A DNA stretch of 64,000 nt from Ailanthus altissimus (lineage: Eukaryota; Streptophyta; Magnoliopsida; Sapindales; Simaroubaceae). Within the stretch, counting starts at the first letter, position 1, and every line of letters starts with the position of its first letter. Below, piece by piece: positions 56,040 through 64,000 of this stretch. The notes below the pieces were generated by a model, which saw nothing but the letters and a program-made list of their open reading frames with translations, searched no databases and was not told where the DNA came from. The stretch is from the NCBI GenBank assembly GCA_946807835.1, contig OX327697.1, positions 13,437,501-13,501,500 on the forward strand, given 5' to 3'. Position numbers and translations under genes: made by a program.

Positions 56040-58814
56040 AGGACCCATTCATTTATAACTTATACATATCCTTTAGATAAAATTGTGCCTAGTGTTAAAT
56101 GTGACACAACCATTTAGCCAACAAATACCTCACTTAGTTCTATCTTGATAATCCATTCATCAATAATTTATACAAATGCTTTAGATACAATTAAGCCTTG
56201 TGTTGAATATGACATACACAAACACTTAACAAACAATTACCTAATTTGATCATATCTTGATAACTCATTCATCATTAACTCTTATATATATGCTTAGATA
56301 ATGTTATGCTTAGTGAGGAATATGACCTAACACAAACACTTAGCAAATAATTATTTAATTTGATGACTCATTTACAAACCTAATATGTCCACCTTAAGTG
56401 AGTGGATTTATCATCATGTACCACTCAAATAGACACTATAAATAAATAGATGGTGTCTATGTGAGAAAGAGTGTAGAAATTGATTGAAAAGAATCAAAAC
56501 TAGAGTGTGTATGTAAGTTGAGAATGTTGAGTTATAGAATAATCAAGTGTTGATTTTGAAAAGGAAGGAGAAGAAAAAAAATAAGAAGAAGATAGTTAAG
56601 TGTTGATTGGTATCTTAATTTAAAATATGTTCTTTTACTATAATTTTTAGTTATACTTTATATAATTTTGTAAAGTTCATACCTAGTTAACACATTTTTG
56701 TAGTGAATTGGCAATGAAAATAGTTTATGAGGGGGATATGTAGAAGAATGAAAATGAGAAAGAGATTATGTAAATTATAAATTAATTGTTAAGTTTATGA
56801 GTAGTGTATTAATATAAGTAAATTGATATTTTAAATAATTATTTTATAAATATGATTCTTTCAAATGAATTATACTTCATAATGATTATTTAAAGCCTTG
56901 GTTTTTATCAAGAACTTTTTAGTTTTGACTTTTGAATATATATGTATATTAAGTAGTAAGTGGGATCTTAGAAAAATAAAAAATTCAACAACAATATGTA
57001 TAATTCTTTGAATAAACTGTATTTTTATGCATGTATTTTTATATTAATATTTTTATTATTTACAAGGTAACACAATAAGGATTTCAAAGAATTTTGTTTC
57101 ACTGAAAATCTCCAAGAATTCAATTTTATATGAATTTTTAAAGTAGTGACTGCAATGCTGGAAAACAGAAAATTCAGCAATAAACCCGAATTACGAAAAT
57201 TATTTCACCTACCAAAAGATCTTTACAAATTCTAAAATTTTATATACTGGAATTTATATATGTCTAGTTATTTCAGTTTTAAGTTTGTGATTTTTAGATA
57301 ACAGTAAAATATTTCATGAACTAAATTACGAATAATGTTCACATACAGAAACTGTTTGACAGATTTTGTCATGCAGAAATTTTCATTTGTTTTTAATAAT
57401 TTTACTAAACCAAATTTTCCGAGTAAATTATATGTTGAACCCTTATGTATCTAAAAAAGATGGGTATAGAGTTTACATGAATTCAATATATAGAATATGA
57501 GATACAAATTTTAGAGTATTTATTGTTCGATGATGAAATAGGAATAAAGGGAGAGTTATAAGTTGAGAGAGATATTTATTTTGAGAATGATTATGAAAGA
57601 TAATTAATTATTATCTTGATGAGTATGATATTTGCAGTCTATGAATAATTAGAGATAACCTTTGAGATATTTAGCTTTTGTCGAGGTAAGTAACTTCATT
57701 CATAATGTATCCCTTTTATTTTCAAATGAAAAATATTGTTAGTATGATATTCGAAATATAGAAAATGCTTGAAGAAGCTTATGATTTATTGTTACTTTTG
57801 AAACTTATTTATGTTTTCCAATTAAATGATTTTCTACTGATTTTGGTTAAAAGTATGAATTTTATCTTTTAAGTTTATGTATTTTTTTGAAGTTTTTAAA
57901 TAAATGATTTGTTTATAATTTTAAACATCTTTTAAAACAAGATGCAAAATTATAGATCTTTATACGGTAACTTAAAATTACAAGTTCAATTTTGAGTTGA
58001 TTGGTTTACAAAACTGTTGTAAGCTACCTTATTATGAAAGAATTAAAATTATGATATTTGAAATAGATTGATTATTGAATCTGAAATTTAAAGAAAATAT
58101 TTTGGCTCATTGTCTTATAGTCATATGATATTGAACGATTAATATGATATATGATTTGGACCAGTTAGTATCCTTTCTGAAAGTGTACACTATAAATGAT
58201 TATTGGCCAGGTCACTGGGGGTACAGGTGACAAAATAAGATTCTGAAATTGGCTGGATCATCGGAGGTACAGGTGATACTATATGACTTGAGCAACATTT
58301 TATATAAAAGTTTATGAGAATTGTTATTGAATCATTTTTTTGAAATGATTTATGATATTGAAGAATTTTGCTTTGATAAATTTGAAATTAAAATATTTTA
58401 TTGATGTTATTGATGATATTTTGAAAGTACTTACAACCTTTCAACAAGAACCCTCATATTTTATGAATGATTTTACTTACCGAGTCGATGACTCACCCTT
58501 CGTCATTAGTATATTTACAGATTAAGTTTTAATTTGAAGTTGGGCACTAAGAGAGCTATGTTTTGCCTAAGAATGAAAATTATGTTTCTAATAGTTTTAA
58601 CTTTTATATTCTTTGAGTTGTAAGTATGATACAAAAGTTGAAACTTTATTTTAGAGATTTATCATTCTCTAGAGACTTTGAGAAATTTTAGTTTGATGAA
58701 TAAAGATTTAATTTTTATGGAAAGTGTGAAGTATAATACTTTAGTTTTGTAATAAAATTAGTAGCATCTTTTTTTGACGCATGTTTTGTACTCATGAAAA
58801 TCCGGGGTGTTACA
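56040..58814 (+). repeat. Long LTR-like block ending in GGGGTGTTACA
   Basis: About 2.8 kb without coding similarity. It ends CCGGGGTGTTACA (58802-58814), the usual 3' end of Tekay/Del-like gypsy LTRs, whose 5' end (TGTAAC...) is not present here. It contains three ~115-bp degenerate repeats at 56040-56375 (CATTCATxxxxAACT and CACTTAGCAAATAATTA-like landmarks), a TATAAATA box near 56440, and a pair of GGAGGTACAGGTGA/GGGGGTACAGGTGA motifs (58210-58275). The downstream edge cuts into a family B RT. It may be a truncated solo LTR. Confidence 0.5.
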
Positions 58815-60784
58815 CTAAAAAAGTGCTGCTTTTATACAAATAGAGTTGTAGTTTTGGGTTTTGTTGTTTCAACCAAGGGAATTGAAGTAGACGAGGAAAA
58901 GGTCAAGACGATCAAGGAATGGCTGACACCTAAGTCAATTGGGGATGTGCGTAGTTTCCATGGTTTGACAAGCTTTTATAGAAGGTTTGTCAAAAATTTC
59001 AGCACCTTAGCCGCACCACTGATGGAGGTGATAAAGAAGAGTGTCGGATTCAAGTTGGAAAAGGCACAAGAAGAGGCATTGAACTTGCTTAAGGATAAAC
59101 TTTGTAGTGCACCATTATTAGCTTTACCTAAATTTACTTAAACATTTGAGATTAAATGTGATGCTTCAGGTGTAGGTATTGGAGCTGTTTTAATATAAGA
59201 GAGACGACTGTTAGCTTACTTTAGTGAAAAGCTAAGTGGGGCAACCTTGAATTATCCCACCTATGTCAAGGAGCTATATGCATTGTTTCGAGCTTTAGAG
59301 ATATGGCAGCAATATTTATAGCCCAAGGAGTTTGTCATTCACACTGATCATGAGAGCTTAAAGCATTTGAAGGGCCAGGGAAAACTCATCCGAAGGCATG
59401 CTAAATAGATTGAATTTATTGAGACATTCTCTTATATAATCAAGTACAAACAATGGAAGGAAAATATTGTGGCAGATGCATTATCTAGAAGGTATGTTTT
59501 ACTTACTACTTTGGATGCAAAATTATTAGGTTTTGAGTATAATAAGGAATTGTATGCTGAAGACCATGATTTTGCTAATGTATTCAACACATATGAGAAA
59601 ACTGCTATTAATAAGTTTTATAGGCATGATGGATTCCTATTCAGGGAAAACAAGTTTTGTGTGCCTAAATTATCTTTACGAGAGTTACTCGTTAGAGAGG
59701 CTCATAGAGGAGGTTTAATGGGGCATTTTGGGGTTAAAGAGATTTTAGATGTTTTAGAAGAACTTTTTTTTTTGCCATGTATGAAATCTGATGTAAAAAC
59801 ATTATGCAAAAGATGTGTTACTTGTAAACAAGCTAAGTTTTAAATTTTTCCTCATGGTTTGTATACATCTTTGCATGTGCCAAGTGAGTCTTGGACTAAA
59901 ATGTTTATGAATTTTGTATTGAGTTTACCTAGGTCCAAAAGGGGCCGAGACAGTATTTTTGTTGTGGTTGACAGGTTTTCAAAGTTTGTTCATTTTATAC
60001 CATGTCACAAGATTGATGATGCCATAAATATTGCTGATTTATTCTTCAAAGAAGTGGTTAGATTACATGGTGTGCCAAGAAGCATAGTGTCCCACCACAA
60101 TGTTAAATTTCTTAGTCAATTTTGGAGAACTTTATGGAAAAGGCTAGGAACCAAGCTGTTATTTTCAACAACATGTCATCCACAAACAGATGGCTAAACT
60201 AAAGTGTTGAATAGGACATTAGGAGCTTTGTTGCATTCCATAATTCAAAAGACCTTGAAGAATAGAAGTGTGCATAGTACCACTAGGTTTTCACCATTTG
60301 AGGTTGTTTATGATTTTAATCCATTAACACCATTGGACTTACTTCCATTACCAATTGAGAAAATGATGAATCTAGATGGTAAACAGAAGGCAGAATTTGT
60401 AAGGCAGCTACATGAGAAGTTAGTAAGCATATAGAAAAGCATAATTAACAATACACTAAGCAAGCTAATAAAGGGTGTAAACAAGTGGTATTTGAGCCTG
60501 GTGATTGAGTATGGTTGCATATATGGAAGGAAAGATTTCTTACACAAAGGCATTTCAAGTTGCATCCCAGAGGAGATGGTTCATTTCAAATCTTTGAGAG
60601 GATTAATGACAATGCTTATAAATTAGATTTGCATGGTGAGTATAATGTTAGTGCTACTTTTAATGTTTCTTATCTTTCTCTTTTTGATATAAGTGATAGC
60701 AATTTGGGGACAAGTCTTTTTGAAGGGAGGGAAAATTATAAAAATCAAGGAAAACTTAGTTATTTGGAATTTGAGAGAGAATAA
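58815..60784 (+). pseudogene. Family B (CRM-like) pol, RT thumb to integrase end
   Basis: Begins inside RT (KKCCFYTNRVVVLGFVVS) right after the LTR-like block. RT connection, RNase H (KCDASGVGIGAVL ~59150, [13 protein letters not shown] ~59340) and integrase follow. Integrase shows the zinc finger [10 protein letters not shown] (59700-59735) with CKRCVTCKQAK (59805-59835), [12 protein letters not shown], then SHHN in place of SDRD (60088-60100), so one DDE aspartate is lost, and PQTDG followed by a stop (60195-60197). The tail reads [21 protein letters not shown] (60600-60660) and ends at 60784. Stops at 59140, 59198, 59320, 59406 and 59840 break it. The missing RT start is not recovered elsewhere. 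Confidence 0.9.
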
Positions 60785-61005
60785 AAACTATCCAGCTTTG
60801 TTCTTTTGAGAACTTGTGACTCTTTTTATCCAATTCATCTTTCGGTGCATAAATCTGACTTATCACTCATCATATAACCTTGGTTCTTGTCTCTTTATTA
60901 GACAACGGGTCTTAGTTCTCTTTCTTGGATCTAATTTAGCATTTCTAGGTTTGTTAAAAATGTATTGGCATTGGGTTCCACCTTTTTAGGTGTGGTTCGC
61001 ATCAA
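60785..61005 (+). repeat. 3' end of a family B LTR
   Basis: Matches the last ~220 bp of the solo LTR at 18970-19794 (CTTGGTTCTTxTCTCTTTAT and GTTCGCATCA landmarks) and closes with CGCATCA at 61005. The first ~600 bp of the LTR are deleted between the pol end and here. Confidence 0.75.
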
Positions 61006-64000
61006 AATTTGACTAGATCTATAACATGCCTTGGAATTTTAGCATAAACAATGGAGAAAGGACTCTTCCAGTGGAACGGTTGATTGAATTGTTGTAAGCA
61101 AACTCTGCTTGTGCCAAAGCAAAATCCCATTGGCCCTTCTTATTTCCAAATATGCACCTAATTAGATTTCCTAACTAACAGTTTACAACTTCTGTTTGGC
61201 CATCTGTTCGAAGATGTGCTGTGTTAGAAAACTTCAATGTAGTCCCAAACCTTTTCCATAAAGTGAGCCAAAAGGCTACCAAAAATTTGTTGTCCCTGTT
61301 TGAAGTGATGGAAAGCGGTACATCATGCAAACGAATAACTGTTTTAAAGAATAGTTTAGCTACATAATGTGCATCTGTTATCTTACGACATGTAATGAAA
61401 TTTGACATTTTAGAAAATTTATCAACCACCACAAATACACATCACTGCCCCTCTGGGTCCTTGGTAAAGCAAGTATAAAGTTCATAGAGATGTCATCCCA
61501 AGATGCATTAGAAATAAGCAAAGGAATGTACAAAGCTATGTTTTGTGACTGCTCCTTGCTCATTTGACAAGTTGAATGCCTTTGTAGCATCTCTTTTAAT
61601 GTTTCTCCAAACTAGCTATAGTTTTGTCTCTACCCACGTGGCCACGTAAATTGGTAGAATGCATTTTCCTTAGCAATGTGTCATGTAATAAGCTCTTGGA
61701 AATACAAAATCTGCTCTCCTTGAACAAATACCCATCTTGGACCAGATATTCTCTCAATGGCTATTTCATTAGATACTTGCTCCGTACATCACCAAAATCT
61801 TCATCATTCTCATATAGCTCCTTGAGTTGTTCGAAATCTGGAACTTTAGTAGAAATGGTAACAAGTAAAGTGGCGTGATGACTTATAACGTCTGCTATTC
61901 GATTAGTAATTCCAGATTTATGAACAATAACATAATTGAATCTTTCAAGATAAGTTTCCCACCTAAACAATATACGATCAACATGCTTTTGCCCTCGAAA
62001 GTGCTTGAGAGATTGGTGGTTGGAGTAGACAATGAATTCTTTAAGCAAAAGATATGCTTCCCAAGTTTTTAGAGTACAGAACACAGCATAGAGGTCTTGT
62101 TGATATGTTGACCACTTCTGTCTTGCTTCACTTAACTTCTTACTAAAGAATGTAATGGGCCTCATTATGAAAGAACGGCTCCTATAACTATTCCACTAGC
62201 ATCACATTCAATCTCGAAAGAGTTGGCAAAGTCAGGTAGAGATAGAATAGGTGCTGTAGTCAATTTTTCTTTGATCAATTTGAAGCTACGATTAGTAGCT
62301 TCTTCCCATTGAAATCGCCCTTACTTCAAGCAATCAATAATTGGTGCACAATGGTACTGGAATGTTTAGTGAACCTGCGATAAAAAGTCGCTAGGCCATG
62401 GAAACCCCTTATATTTGTTATTGTTTTTGGTTTTGGTCATTCTCTAATTGCTTTCACCTTCTCTTCATCCATATGAATTTCCTCACTACTTACAAGAAAT
62501 TTTAAGAACACTAGTATGTTTGTTAAAAATATACATTTCTTTAAATTTATAAACAGCTCACTCTTTCTCAACATAACTAGAATTGGCCTAATTTGATCAA
62601 GGTGCTCTTCTGCATTCTTACTATAGATAGATATTTCATCAAAATAGACAACAAAAAAGTGGTTATAAAGGTTTTGAGTACGCATAAATGTACTTAGCGT
62701 ATTAGACAACCTAAATGGCATGCCTTGCCACTCATATAGCCTATCGTTTGTTTTGAAAGCTGTCTTTCATTAATCTCTCACCCAAATTCTAATTTGGTGA
62801 TATCCACTCTACAGATCTATCTTGGGGAATACTTTAGCACCACTCAACTGATCAAGTAAGTCTTCAAGTCTAGGGACGGGAAACCAATACCTTATAGTTT
62901 TTTTAATAGCACGACTATCCACACACATCCTCCAACTTCTATCCTTCTTTAGATTAAGCAAGATAGGTACAGCACAATGACTAATACTTTTTTGTATTTG
63001 TCCTTTTTGTAGTAGCTCCTCCACCTTCTCCTTCAAGATTTCATATTCCTTTGGAATCATACGATATTGGGGTAAATTCGGCAAGCTAGATTTAGGAACA
63101 AAATCAATGCAATGTTAAATGTCTTGCATTGGAGGCAATTGTGTTGGTTTTACAATTTCATTAAAAAATTCTGCCAATAAGCCTTGAACCTCCTTAGGTG
63201 TACATTGCATGGGTTCCTACATTCCCTTCACTATTAGAAAAGCACAGGTTTTGACACTTTTTCATGTCCTCTACAAACTCATTCTCTCTAAGAGCCATAG
63301 ACAATAATGCCTTCTACTCTACTTTTGGCAAAGTGTTCTCTTGTTAGTTTGGAACCACAACTATCCGCTTGTGATTCCAAGTGAAGGTATATAAGTGTTG
63401 TCCCTCCCCTTGTGAGTTGCATCAATATCAAACTGTCATGGCCTGCCTAGCAACACATGACATGCATCTATCTCCACAACATCTCAAAGAACTTTAGATT
63501 TTTAAGTCTTCCCTAAAGATACTGGAAAATAGCATTTTTGTGTAATTTACATGCTAGGCCCCTTCTTTATCCAACCAATGTTGTAAGGGGCTGGATGTGG
63601 TTGTGTTTTAAGTTTAAAAAGATCAACAAGGCTTTGTGCAACAAGGTTCTCACAACTATCAATCACAAGTTTACATACTTTGTTAGCCACAGTGCATTTC
63701 CTTCAAAGTTGCGTTTGCGTTGTATCTCATCAGGTTATTTTGGAGTGCATAGCAGCCTCCTTACAATGCATATGTGACTTCCTCACTGTCTTCTTCAGCC
63801 ACTTCAAAGTCATCATCCTCCTTTGCTGTTTCTTGTTCATCATAAATCTCTTTAGGCTCACGTTGAGTGACATTGACAAATTTGCGTCTGGGACAATCAC
63901 TAGATCTATGCCCTATCTCATTATACTTAAAACATCTAATACCCTTAAACTATCCATTATTTACTTTCCCTTTGTCTCAGGTTTCCTTTTGCTTACCTCT
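61006..64000 (-). pseudogene. Ty3/gypsy pol remnant, gag end to integrase, running off the window
   Basis: Read downwards from the window edge: a zinc-knuckle-like CFKYNEIGHRSSDCP (~63885-63930, one Cys lost to Tyr), an acidic linker (EDDDFEVAEEDSEEV, ~63780-63830), a decayed protease region, then [14 protein letters not shown] (~62905-62940), [17 protein letters not shown] (62830-62880) and VVYFDEISIYS (~62630-62660). Its catalytic YFDD now reads YFDE. RNase H follows (HPIxFFSKKLSEAR ~62120-62160, SNHQSLKHFRGQKH ~61985-62030) and integrase ([13 protein letters not shown] ~61395-61430, [10 protein letters not shown] ~61180-61205). At least six frame breaks. It abuts the family B LTR end at 61005. 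It is a different gypsy lineage from families A and B, and its LTRs are not in the window. Confidence 0.88.

Noticed and set aside
1..64000. Possibility of a complete, active retrotransposon or host gene in the window
   Set aside because: Every gag, pol and host-gene frame has a truncation, stop, frameshift or missing catalytic part. The longest open frame (32149-34956) lacks gag, protease and the RT fingers.

Overview
This window looks like transposon-dense, AT-rich nuclear DNA of a flowering plant, probably a eudicot. It contains spliced fragments of plant-type genes (HMG-CoA lyase, a CYP94-type P450, an autoinhibited Ca2+-ATPase), and most of the rest is Ty3/gypsy LTR retrotransposon. I see no intact host gene, no tRNA or rRNA gene, no CRISPR array and no bacterial operon. 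Every host-gene piece is truncated or carries stops and frameshifts, so this reads as a retrotransposon graveyard built by nested insertion.

Layout from left to right. 1-1434: decayed gypsy pol (+). 1435-2808: GC-richer, possibly organellar DNA. 2809-10018: a complete-looking but pol-less Athila-type element (-) with two LTRs, a tRNA-Asp-type primer site, and gag and protease only. 10260-16188: pieces of a CRM-like gypsy family (called family B here) in both orientations, with a truncated copia element between them. 16580-17840: a viral- or gag-like fragment next to a ~124-bp tandem array. 18970-23140: family B solo LTRs, one inserted in a copia fragment and itself carrying another LTR. 23141-29851: mostly unassigned AT-rich DNA with the N-terminal piece of a Ca2+-ATPase gene (27104-27664).

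29852-41581 is an insertion tower. A CYP94-type P450 fragment is cut by a Tat-type gypsy element (5' LTR at 30357). That element has been interrupted by a young CRM-like deletion derivative (31550-35856, CCAAT target duplication), by an Athila-type solo LTR (36634-37927) and by a mitochondrion-like segment (~39230-39905), before being cut off by a family B fragment.

41590-48509 holds a decayed LINE followed by four exons of an HMG-CoA lyase pseudogene with an Athila-like solo LTR in one intron. 50428-56039 is a nearly complete CRM-like element (+) with only a few inactivating lesions. 56040-64000 holds a long LTR-like block, another family B pol (+) and a decayed gypsy pol (-) running off the window end.

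The genes do not form a pathway. What links the window is the biology of LTR retrotransposons: LTR promoters, tRNA-derived primer sites, polypurine tracts, Gag/Pol domains, solo LTR formation and internal deletion. I found no convincing new biological system. The most informative loci are the insertion tower, the gag-less 935-codon pol element whose ORF starts and ends inside its own LTRs, the LTR-internal tandem expansions, and the HMG-CoA lyase pseudogene. Boundaries marked approximate were judged by eye from repeat alignment.
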